NCBI GenBank assembly: GCA_045588485.1
Contig: JAZNEI010000026.1
Location: 1 to 64,000, forward strand
From: HGM04593 sp045588485
Lineage (GTDB): Bacteria; Bacteroidota; Bacteroidia; Bacteroidales; Bacteroidaceae
Reading direction: 5' to 3'
Length of the DNA: 64,000 nucleotides
The notes beneath the pieces were generated by a model. It saw nothing but the letters and a program-made list of their open reading frames with translations. It did not search any database and was not told the DNA's origin. Shown piece after piece: positions 43,452 through 50,975 of the stretch (positions are counted from its first letter, which is position 1; each line of letters opens with the position of its first letter). A program made the translations under genes and the position numbers.

Positions 43452-44813
43452 TTATTTAAGTAGTGCAGTAAGTTCATCGATATTCATAATCTTCTGTTCG
43501 CCACTCTCCATGTTTTTTACAGCTATTGTACCGTTGCTCATCTCGGTTTCTCCAATAATTGCAACATAAGGAATATTGTGGTTGTTGGCGTAGCCCATCT
43601 GTTTCTTCATCTTATCGCTGCTGGGATATAGCTCGGCCGAGATATCGGCAGCTCGTAAACGGGCAATAAGACCAAGTGAGTAGAGTGCTTCGTTCTCGCC
43701 AAAGTTTACAAACATAACCTGTGTGTTAAGGATTGAGTCCTTGGGGTAAAGGTCGAGCTGGTTCATTACGTCGTATATGCGGTCGGCTCCGAAAGAGATG
43801 CCTACGCCCGATACGCCCTCCATGCCGAATACTCCTGTGAGGTTGTCGTAACGTCCTCCACCGCTGATGCTGCCTATTGCCACGTCAAGAGCCTTAACTT
43901 CAAGTATCGCACCTGTGTAGTAGTTCAAGCCGCGTGCGAGGGTGAGGTCCAGCTCAAGGCTGCTTCTGATACCGAGCTTTGCCACTGTCTCAAGAATGAA
44001 TCGTGTCTCTTCAACGCCTTTCTCGCCTGTTGCGTTGCCAGCAAGAACCTCAGCGATAGTACTCAACTTCTCGCTGTTATTACCCTGTGCCTGCAAAATT
44101 GGCAGAAGTTTCTCTACCGCCTCATCGCCAATCCCTTTCTGTTTAAGTTCGGCTATAACACCGTCAAGGCCAATCTTGTCGAGTTTGTCGATTGCTACTG
44201 TAATGTCTATAATCTTGTCGGGCTCGCCAATTACCTCGGCAATTCCTGCAAGTATTTTACGGTTATTCAGTTTTATCGCTACTCGTATGCCTAATTTACC
44301 GAATACATGGTCGATGAGTTGTATAAGCTCAACCTCGTTGATAAGCGAGTTGTTGCCTATGACATCGGCATCGCACTGATAGAACTCGCGGTAACGGCCC
44401 TTCTGAGGACGGTCGGCACGCCATACAGGCTGTATCTGATAGCGCTTGAATGGAAAGGTAAGTTCATCGCGGTGCATTACAACGTAACGTGCAAATGGTA
44501 CGGTGAGGTCGTATCTCAGCCCCTTCTCGCAGAATTTGGATGCTAATTTTGCTGCGTTGCGGCTAAGCAACTCTTCGTCGGTGAGTGCGCTGAAGTAATC
44601 ACCCGAGTTCTGTATCTTGAATAGAAGTTTATCGCCCTCCTCGCCATATTTACCCATCAGGGTAGATAGGTTCTCCATTGAGGGGGTCTCGATTTGCTGG
44701 AATCCGAACAGATGGAATGCTTCGCGTATTGTATCGAATATGTAATTCCTTTTTGACATCTCAATGGGTGAGAAGTCGCGTGTTCCCTTTGGTATTGATG
44801 GTTTTGCTGCCAT
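43452..44813 (-). CDS. hisS: Histidine--tRNA ligase
   Basis: A 453-residue class II synthetase. Motif 2 region YREFYQCDADVIG, the histidine-A region LARGLNYYTGAILEV, and motif 3-type GGGRYDNLTGVFG and GISFGADRIYDVM are present, as is the C-terminal anticodon-binding domain. Length is normal for the Bacteroidota form. It lies 33 bases after the zinc peptidase gene. Confidence 0.97.
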   Translation of the reverse strand: MAAKPSIPKGTRDFSPIEMSKRNYIFDTIREAFHLFGFQQIETPSMENLSTLMGKYGEEGDKLLFKIQNSGDYFSALTDEELLSRNAAKLASKFCEKGLRYDLTVPFARYVVMHRDELTFPFKRYQIQPVWRADRPQKGRYREFYQCDADVIGNNSLINEVELIQLIDHVFGKLGIRVAIKLNNRKILAGIAEVIGEPDKIIDITVAIDKLDKIGLDGVIAELKQKGIGDEAVEKLLPILQAQGNNSEKLSTIAEVLAGNATGEKGVEETRFILETVAKLGIRSSLELDLTLARGLNYYTGAILEVKALDVAIGSISGGGRYDNLTGVFGMEGVSGVGISFGADRIYDVMNQLDLYPKDSILNTQVMFVNFGENEALYSLGLIARLRAADISAELYPSSDKMKKQMGYANNHNIPYVAIIGETEMSNGTIAVKNMESGEQKIMNIDELTALLK

Positions 44814-44846
44814 TTTTGTATATTTTATTTTTTGTTTCCCGAATGC

Positions 44847-45605
44847 TTAATCGCGTCGTCCAAGATAAATCATTACGTAATAGATAAGTGTTGCTAATGA
44901 CGAGAGTGCGGCAACAACGTATGTGTAAGCTGCCGAACGCAATGCACTTGATGCTGCTCTCTGGTTTGTTGTATTGCTTACCGGTGACCTCTCTAACCAT
45001 GCGAGTGCACGTCGGCTTGCATCAATCTCTACGGGGAGTGTTATAAAACTGAAGAGTGTTGTCATTGCAAAGAGTGCTATTCCAAGCAATAGGATGGCAG
45101 GAAACATCTGTACGGTCAATATTCCTATAAGCAATATCCAGGTCATCCAACTTGATGCAATTGATACAATAGGTACCAGTTTAGAACGCATGGTAAGAGG
45201 TCCGTATGCAGTAGCATGTTGAATTGCGTGGCCACACTCGTGCGCAGCAACAGCTGCAGCTGCTACACTTGAAGAGTTATATACTCCTTCGCTGAGGTTT
45301 ACGGTGCGGTCGGCAGGGTTGTAGTGGTCGGTAAGACGGCCTGCTGTGCTGATGACTTTTACATCGTATATACCATTGTCGTGCAGCATCTTAAGAGCTA
45401 TATCACGTCCTGTCATGCCGTTGCCTAATGGCATTTTTGAGAATTTGTCGAACTTGTGCTGCAGATTCATCTGGACGATATAGCTTATTATGGCTATTCC
45501 AATGAACAGTATCCAATAGAGCATATTTCCTCCAAGGTATCCTGTTGCTCCGTTTGTTGCATAGGCTGCAATGCCTGTTGTTCCTAAAATCGTTAAGATA
45601 CTCAT
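44847..45605 (-). CDS. Neutral zinc metallopeptidase, YugP type, membrane-anchored
   Basis: A 252-residue membrane protein of the YugP-like peptidase family (Pfam Zn_peptidase_2). The zinc motif HECGHAIQH is near residue 122, flanked by a membrane segment at about 28-44 and further segments at about 142-190 and near the C-terminus. The conserved NLSEGVYNSSSVAAAAVAAH leads into the metal site. Substrate unknown. It lies between purA and hisS, after a terminator-like stem downstream of purA. Confidence 0.9.
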   Translation of the reverse strand: MSILTILGTTGIAAYATNGATGYLGGNMLYWILFIGIAIISYIVQMNLQHKFDKFSKMPLGNGMTGRDIALKMLHDNGIYDVKVISTAGRLTDHYNPADRTVNLSEGVYNSSSVAAAAVAAHECGHAIQHATAYGPLTMRSKLVPIVSIASSWMTWILLIGILTVQMFPAILLLGIALFAMTTLFSFITLPVEIDASRRALAWLERSPVSNTTNQRAASSALRSAAYTYVVAALSSLATLIYYVMIYLGRRD

Positions 45606-45692
45606 TTTCTGTTTTTTAAGTTAAACATTAATTGTCGTCAATTAAAGGCTGCTTGTCTCTCTTTGCCCCGACGACTCTTTTGCTTTATGTGA

Positions 45693-45738
45693 TAAAAACG
45701 TGCAGACGAATCAAAGGGATTGGCCTGCAACGTTTTTT
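45693..45738 (-). terminator. Probable terminator of purA
   Basis: AAAAACGTGCAG pairs with CTGCAACGTTTTT (one bulged A). On the minus strand the stem closes with GTTTTT about 60 bases past the purA stop. Confidence 0.65.
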
Positions 45739-45763
45739 ATATCTACAATGTTATCGCTCTTTG

Positions 45764-47032
45764 TTAGATATTGCGTGTGATTGTCTGTTCGCGGTCGGGA
45801 CCTATCGAGATATATTTTACAGGTACTCCAAGCTGCTCTTCAAGGAATTTTACGTAGTCGATGAAAGCTTGTGGAAGGTCCTCCTCGCGTGTAATCTTTG
45901 TAAGGTCACACTGCCATCCCGGAAGCTCGGTATATACAGGCTCAACGTCGCTTATGTCGTAGGGCAGATGCTCTACTGTTTCTCCGTTCTTCTTGTATGC
46001 AACACAAGCTTTAATGGTCGGGAAGGTATCCAATACGTCGCTCTTCATAAGGATGAGGTGTGTGACACCGTTTATCATTATGGTGTATTTAAGTGCTACC
46101 AGGTCAATCCATCCGCAACGACGCTCACGCCCGGTTACAGCACCATATTCATGGCCACGGTCGCGCATCAATGCTCCAACCTCGTCAAACAGCTCTGTAG
46201 GGAATGGGCCTGCGCCGACACGTGTGCAGTAGGCTTTTGTAATTCCGTATACATTGCCTATCCTGTTCGGAGCAATACCTAATCCTGTGCAGGCTCCTGC
46301 ACAAACAGTATTCGATGATGTCACAAAGGGGTAGCTGCCAAAGTCAATATCAAGGAGACTGCCCTGTGCTCCCTCGCCAAGAACGCTCTTGCCCTCGTTC
46401 ATAAGGTCGTTTACCATCTGTTCGCTGTCGATGAGTCGGAACTCCTTCAAGTAGTTGATGGCATCGAGCCATACTGCCTCGGCCTCGGCAAGATCGTAGC
46501 TAAAGTTGAGGCTTTTTAGTATCTGCTCGTGGCGTGCCTTTGCCTGTGCATATTTCTCTTCGAAATTCTCTAAGATATCGCCTACACGCAATCCGTTACG
46601 GCTTATCTTGTCGGTATATGTAGGTCCTATTCCCTTACCTGTGGTACCAACCTTGGCATCACCCTTTGCTGCCTCGTACGCAGCATCGAGTATACGGCCG
46701 GTAGGCAAAATAAGGTGCGCTTTCTTCGAGATAAACAGGTTCTTTTTAAGGTTGTATCCTGCTTTCTCAAGTTCTACCGCCTCGCCTTTGAATAGTGCGG
46801 GGTCCAATACAACACCGTTTCCAATAATGTTTATCTGGTCGCCCTGGAAAATTCCCGAGGGGATTGAACGCAACACGAATTTTTTGCCACCGAACTCAAG
46901 GGTGTGTCCGGCGTTAGGACCTCCCTGGAAGCGTGCTACAACATCGTATTGAGGGGTAAGTACATCAACTATCTTGCCTTTTCCCTCGTCTCCCCATTGG
47001 AGACCCAAAAGTACGTCAATCTTTTTCTTCAT
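45764..47032 (-). CDS. purA: Adenylosuccinate synthetase
   Basis: A 422-residue enzyme joining IMP and aspartate with GTP, the first step to AMP. Signatures: LGLQWGDEGKGKIVD, GPNAGHTLEFGGKKF, GTTGKGIGPTYTDKISRNGLR, EGAQGSLLDIDFGSYPFVTSS and TGRERRCGWIDLVAL. It follows the first fur-like gene by 51 bases. Confidence 0.98.
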   Translation of the reverse strand: MKKKIDVLLGLQWGDEGKGKIVDVLTPQYDVVARFQGGPNAGHTLEFGGKKFVLRSIPSGIFQGDQINIIGNGVVLDPALFKGEAVELEKAGYNLKKNLFISKKAHLILPTGRILDAAYEAAKGDAKVGTTGKGIGPTYTDKISRNGLRVGDILENFEEKYAQAKARHEQILKSLNFSYDLAEAEAVWLDAINYLKEFRLIDSEQMVNDLMNEGKSVLGEGAQGSLLDIDFGSYPFVTSSNTVCAGACTGLGIAPNRIGNVYGITKAYCTRVGAGPFPTELFDEVGALMRDRGHEYGAVTGRERRCGWIDLVALKYTIMINGVTHLILMKSDVLDTFPTIKACVAYKKNGETVEHLPYDISDVEPVYTELPGWQCDLTKITREEDLPQAFIDYVKFLEEQLGVPVKYISIGPDREQTITRNI

Positions 47033-47083
47033 ATCGTTGTTATTCTATGTTTGCTTATCTTTGACATCTTCGCCGATGGCTTA

Positions 47084-47548
47084 TTATGCTTTTTTCTGCT
47101 TTCGCCTCTTTTGCGTACGATTGCATTTGCTGCATAATCCGTATATGTACAGCGAAAAGTGTACCGGATAAAAACTTTTTATATTTGTTGCTATATTCTC
47201 GCTTATTTTAATATTTTTACCCTCTTCTACTTTGTGGCATTTGGAGCATATTGTGTAGCATTTTTCTTCACCGTAGCACTTTTCGTAAAGTGACTCTCCG
47301 CCAAACTGATGATGTATGACAAGGTCGGCCTTCATTAATAAAGCTATGGTGTTATACACCGTCGCCTTGCTTACCCTGAACTTCTCGTTCTCCTCGAGGT
47401 GCTTGTGCAGAGTGTCAATGTCGAAACATCCCTCTATGGAGTATACTGCCGATAATATTGCATAGCGCTCGGGAGTACGTCGCAGTTTGTTCTCTTTTAA
47501 GTAACCGGTAAATAATTGTTCTACTATCTCTGCGGTGGTTGTATCCAT
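47084..47548 (-). CDS. Fur-family transcriptional regulator
   Basis: A 154-residue metalloregulator. The N-terminal winged helix contains RRTPERYAILSAV and KFRVSKATVYNTIALL (recognition helix, about 55-70). The C-terminal dimerisation domain has the metal/His segment VIHHQFGGES and two CxxC pairs (CSKCHKVEE and CSKCNRTQ) for structural zinc. Whether it senses iron, zinc or peroxide cannot be told. A TAACTTTG -7-type box lies upstream (47572-47565). It precedes purA, a gene order common in Bacteroidales. Confidence 0.92.
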   Translation of the reverse strand: MDTTTAEIVEQLFTGYLKENKLRRTPERYAILSAVYSIEGCFDIDTLHKHLEENEKFRVSKATVYNTIALLMKADLVIHHQFGGESLYEKCYGEEKCYTICSKCHKVEEGKNIKISENIATNIKSFYPVHFSLYIYGLCSKCNRTQKRRKQKKA

Positions 47549-47620
47549 CTGTGCGTAGTTGCTACAAAGTTATCTCTTTTTTTATAATACTATTATGTAT
47601 ATACTCTTTTTTATTGTTTT

Positions 47621-48244
47621 TTAGATAAAAATATGTTGCATTTGTGGGTGGCTTGCTATTTTATCGGGACAATCCTCATCAAGAGTACTGTATTTCTGTA
47701 ACGATGCATAGGCGCATGTCTGTAATACTTTGTTACCATTCTCGGGTGACAACACACGTGCCGCAACCGATAAATAGCGAGTCTCATAGTCGGCATCAGG
47801 TCTTATGCCTTGGCGAAACAGATGCGACAGAGTGAGGAAGCCGCAGTAGGAGAAAAGCCCCTCTTCGCTCTCTATCCATTTCATTGCCAGCTGTGACGCA
47901 TCGGGAAGATGGCATAGCAGCAGCATCGACAGTTGGTCGGCTACCTCGGTAAAAGGAGTCTCGGCTATCCACAAATGTGCATCTTCGGCAGTAAATGTTT
48001 CACTTGGCATAAGCATTATTGCCAGCATCTTGCACTCTCTGATATTCTCTTGCCACAGTGCAAGCGCAAGGGTACGTTCTTTGGGATATTGGGCTGCAAT
48101 TTTTTTAAGACGAGGAATCTCGACTCCAAAATTAATTTTGTAGTCAAGGCCCTGTCTGCGTTGCAACGATGAGACTATGCCATTCATCGACAGCCGCAGG
48201 CTTTTCTTAATTTCCAATATCCTGTCGCGTACAGTCTGATTCAT
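47621..48244 (-). CDS. AlkD-like DNA alkylation repair protein
   Basis: A 207-residue all-helical HEAT-repeat-like protein resembling the AlkD/DNA alkylation repair family: NFGVEIPRLKKIAAQY near the start, LWQENIRECKMLAIML and LWIAETPFTEVADQLSMLLL. Family members excise alkylated bases such as 3-methyladenine. It is eight bases downstream of an AraC-type regulator, so the two form an operon. The catalytic residues of AlkD are not certain by eye, so a non-enzymatic HEAT protein is possible. Confidence 0.75.
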   Translation of the reverse strand: MNQTVRDRILEIKKSLRLSMNGIVSSLQRRQGLDYKINFGVEIPRLKKIAAQYPKERTLALALWQENIRECKMLAIMLMPSETFTAEDAHLWIAETPFTEVADQLSMLLLCHLPDASQLAMKWIESEEGLFSYCGFLTLSHLFRQGIRPDADYETRYLSVAARVLSPENGNKVLQTCAYASLQKYSTLDEDCPDKIASHPQMQHIFI

Positions 48245-48252
48245 CTTGTCGG

Positions 48253-48687
48253 TTATTTGCTGTTATTGTGTCTTTTACGGTAGTTATTGGGCGTTTCACC
48301 CATTATGCGGAAGAACGATGCATAAAATGATTGTCTGTTCGCAAAACCAACCGATAGGCCAATCTCTTCTATTGTCATATCGTTATAGCGCTTGTCGGTC
48401 ATTCGATGCAACGACTCTTTAACACGATACTCGTTTACCAGACACGAAAAATTGGTATTGAAACGAGAGTTGATAACTGCCGATATATAACGGGTATTTG
48501 TTCCTAACTCTTTGGCTAGGTCTTTTGCCGAGAATTCCTTGTCGCGGTAACGTTTCTCTATTACCACGATATTCAGGATTTTGTCGTACAACTCATCTGC
48601 CAGTTCGGCACGTATGAGAGAACGATATGCTGCGTTCTTCTCCTTTTTTTCCCTTATATTATAGGGTGTAGAGCTTTTTTCTGTCAT
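48253..48687 (-). CDS. AraC-family DNA-binding-domain protein
   Basis: A 144-residue regulator made almost entirely of the C-terminal AraC/XylS double helix-turn-helix. First HTH: FSAKDLAKELGTNTRYISAV; second: TIEEIGLSVGFANRQSFYAS, then FFRIMGETPNNYRK, the family signature. The N-terminal 45 residues are charged and helical, with no sugar-binding cupin, so no obvious sensor. It is co-directional with the AlkD-like gene and probably controls it, by analogy with Ada-type alkylation responses (inference). Confidence 0.85.
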   Translation of the reverse strand: MTEKSSTPYNIREKKEKNAAYRSLIRAELADELYDKILNIVVIEKRYRDKEFSAKDLAKELGTNTRYISAVINSRFNTNFSCLVNEYRVKESLHRMTDKRYNDMTIEEIGLSVGFANRQSFYASFFRIMGETPNNYRKRHNNSK

Positions 48688-48851
48688 AAATATAGCTTGT
48701 TTTTTCCAATGTTGCCCAAATATACATTATTTTTTTCAGAGGGTGTATAACTTTTTTAATAAAAAAAAGCTAAAATCGTTTTTAACAAGGAATATGCTAT
48801 TAATTACTCTTTATTGGAGATAAGATTAACCACGTTTTTGGTTGTTTTGTA

Positions 48852-49676
48852 CTACTTTTTGTTACACTCTTTGTACATCTCGGTGAGTGTCGCTTTTTCG
48901 TGTCCGGCTGCTACGGCTTTGTCGAGTGCGGCGTGGGCAGCACGTCTGTCACCTTGTGCCAATAGAAGTTGTGCGTGTGCAATGTGATAACGTGCATTTT
49001 GAGGGCTGAGTTCTGTTGCTTTCTCAATATCCATTATGGCAAGGGAGGTCAGTTTCTCTTCACGTTCCACGTTGCTGCGTGCATAATAGTATTCGGCATT
49101 TTGGGGATTTCCGTCTATCAATAATCCAAGCAGCATTAGCGAGTCGTTGAGTCGCCCTGCGCGATGATAGAGCAGTGCCAGTGATAGTCGGGCATCGTTA
49201 TCGTTTGGTTCTATGGATAGAAGGGTGTTATAGTCGGTATATGCTTTTTCGTACTCTTTTTTCTGCCCATATATATATGCACGCATAAACAGAGCGTGAG
49301 TATTACGTGGCTCAATGGATAGAGCGTTGCTGTAGTCGGCAAGTGCGCTGTCGTTGTTCTCTTGCTCAAGATAAATACGTGCCCGTTGCAGCATTATCTG
49401 TGCCGATTCGGGGTTATAGGAAAGCGCCTTGGTGTATGATTCGACAGCATCTTTTGTCCTGCCCGATTGCCACTGGGCAAATGCAAGGTTGCTGTATGCA
49501 TATTCGTTTAGTTTATTGGTAGAGTCTTTCTCTGTGACCTGCTTGAATAATTCGGTTGCTCTGACGTAATCATTTGCTTTAAGGTACTTTTCTCCCTCGG
49601 CGAAGAGGCTCTCATAGCTCTGTGCCATTATTGTCGAGCTTATCAATATGATAATTATAGTGGTTAATGTTCTCAT
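48852..49676 (-). CDS. Exported tetratricopeptide-repeat protein
   Basis: A 274-residue protein with signal peptide (MRTLTTIIIILISSTIMAQ) and about six consecutive TPR motifs from residue 22 to 255 (for example ALSYNPESAQIMLQRARIYL and ALSIEPRNTHALFMRAYIYG). TPR arrays are protein-binding scaffolds; the partner is unknown. Monocistronic by position, with a TATCTTCG box at 49707-49700. Confidence 0.88.
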   Translation of the reverse strand: MRTLTTIIIILISSTIMAQSYESLFAEGEKYLKANDYVRATELFKQVTEKDSTNKLNEYAYSNLAFAQWQSGRTKDAVESYTKALSYNPESAQIMLQRARIYLEQENNDSALADYSNALSIEPRNTHALFMRAYIYGQKKEYEKAYTDYNTLLSIEPNDNDARLSLALLYHRAGRLNDSLMLLGLLIDGNPQNAEYYYARSNVEREEKLTSLAIMDIEKATELSPQNARYHIAHAQLLLAQGDRRAAHAALDKAVAAGHEKATLTEMYKECNKK

Positions 49677-49896
49677 AAACTGTTTTTTCTTTATCTATGC
49701 GAAGATAATGCTTTTATATGGTATTGTCTCTCATATACTGCTTATTTTAAATGTTTATAACATTATGTTGCACAAGATGTGTGTAAAAGGATTTAACGGA
49801 ACAATAAAATTTATTAACTTTGTAAAAAAGTATTGACACCCCTTAATGAATAGGGAATAGAGGTATTATTGAGGAGTTTGTAAATAGTTTTAATAT

Positions 49897-50676
49897 ATGA
49901 AAAAGATTAAATTTTATTTAGGTTTAATGCTGCTTGTGTTGGCATCGTGCACTACAAAGCAGGGGGGCGAGAATGATGGTCTTATTGCAAAGGATTACAC
50001 AGTTAATGGTGTGACATTTAAAATGATAGCAGTGGAGGGTGGTACTTTTGTAATGGGGTCTACCGAAAATGCTCCAGGAGCCGAACCCGATGAGTATCCT
50101 AAACATAAGGTTACTGTAAGCAATTTCTTTTTGGGCGAGACCGAGGTTACACAAGAACTGTGGGTGGCTGTAATGGGTAATAATCCTTCGGGATATACCG
50201 ATGATACTCAGTTGCCGGTAGAGTCGGTGACGTGGAACGATTGTCAACAGTTTATTTCTAAATTGAATGAGATTACAGGTGCCTCTTTCCGCTTACCTAC
50301 CGAAGCCGAGTGGGAGTATGCTGCTCGAGGAGGCAACCATTCAAAAGGGTATCTTTATAGCGGAAGTGACACTCTCTCTAATGTAGGATGGTACAAAGAT
50401 AATGCCGAGGAGCGTCCTCATAAGGTAAAGCAGTTGACACCCAATGAACTTGGACTTTATGATATGAGTGGAAATATCTGGGAGTGGTGCAGCGATTGGA
50501 TGGGCGATTATACTGCCGACGATGCGGTGAACCCACAAGGTCCAGCCGAGGGAAGAACACGTATAGTACGCGGCGGAAGCTGGCTGGTTGATGCACCCGT
50601 TTGCCGTCCTGCCGACCGCAGTTCGGGAGCGCCAAGAGGAGGCGGTTGTATCGTGGGACTCCGCTTGGCTCTATAA
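49897..50676 (+). CDS. Formylglycine-generating-enzyme-like (SUMF1-fold) lipoprotein
   Basis: A 259-residue lipoprotein (MKKIKFYLGLMLLVLASC, Cys18) with a full SUMF1/FGE fold: VEGGTFVMGSTEN, FFLGETEVTQELWVAVMGNN, LPVESVTWNDCQQFISKLN, FRLPTEAEWEYAARGG, GNIWEWCSDW and VRGGSWLVDAPVCRPADRSS. True FGE uses two cysteines near RGGS; here the first is valine and only the second remains, so sulfatase activation is unlikely. It is shorter than the GldK/PorK lipoproteins of T9SS that share the fold. No sulfatase gene is nearby. Confidence 0.85.
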   Translation: MKKIKFYLGLMLLVLASCTTKQGGENDGLIAKDYTVNGVTFKMIAVEGGTFVMGSTENAPGAEPDEYPKHKVTVSNFFLGETEVTQELWVAVMGNNPSGYTDDTQLPVESVTWNDCQQFISKLNEITGASFRLPTEAEWEYAARGGNHSKGYLYSGSDTLSNVGWYKDNAEERPHKVKQLTPNELGLYDMSGNIWEWCSDWMGDYTADDAVNPQGPAEGRTRIVRGGSWLVDAPVCRPADRSSGAPRGGGCIVGLRLAL

Positions 50677-50713
50677 ATCTATCGGAATATTTGTTTCTTA
50701 GATAGATAAAGGA

Positions 50714-50750
50714 TAAAAAAACGGGAGAGGATGTTAATCCAATCCCGTTT
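50714..50750 (-). terminator. Terminator of tRNA-Arg
   Basis: ACGGGA/TCCCGT stem with an inner GGAT/ATCC pair. On the minus strand it is followed by seven T, just after the tRNA 3' end. It may also serve the lipoprotein gene on the other strand. Confidence 0.75.
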
Positions 50751-50753
50751 AAG

Positions 50754-50825
50754 TACTCCCGACGAGAATCGAACTCGTATCTTAGCTTTAGGAGAGCCAC
50801 ATTCTATCCATTGAACTACGAGAGC
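50754..50825 (-). tRNA. tRNA-Arg (anticodon CCT)
   Basis: The minus strand folds into a cloverleaf: acceptor GCTCTCG/CGGGAGT (with G-T pairs), D arm, anticodon stem TGGCT/AGCTA with loop CTCCTAA giving anticodon CCT, and T arm ACGAG-TTCGATT-CTCGT. No encoded CCA. It reads AGG codons. A TATCTTCG box lies upstream at 50874-50867. Confidence 0.93.
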
Positions 50826-50906
50826 AGAAACATTGCCACAAATAGTGTGGCTAACGAATCCGGCTGCGAAGATAGCTATTCTTTTGCAAAAAGTAAAATT
50901 TTAGAA

Positions 50907-50944
50907 ACAAAAAGAGGGTGTATTGTCACGACAATACACCCTCT
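50907..50944 (-). terminator. Terminator of the C10 protease gene
   Basis: Perfect 15-bp stem AGAGGGTGTATTGTC/GACAATACACCCTCT with a two-base centre. On the minus strand it is followed by TTTTTGTTTC. Confidence 0.9.
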
Positions 50945-50975
50945 GATTATCATATTACCAATGTAATCGCTTCAG

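Noticed and set aside
49897..50676. T9SS component GldK/PorK
   Set aside because: Same fold and lipoprotein type, but clearly shorter and without neighbouring gldL/M/N genes.
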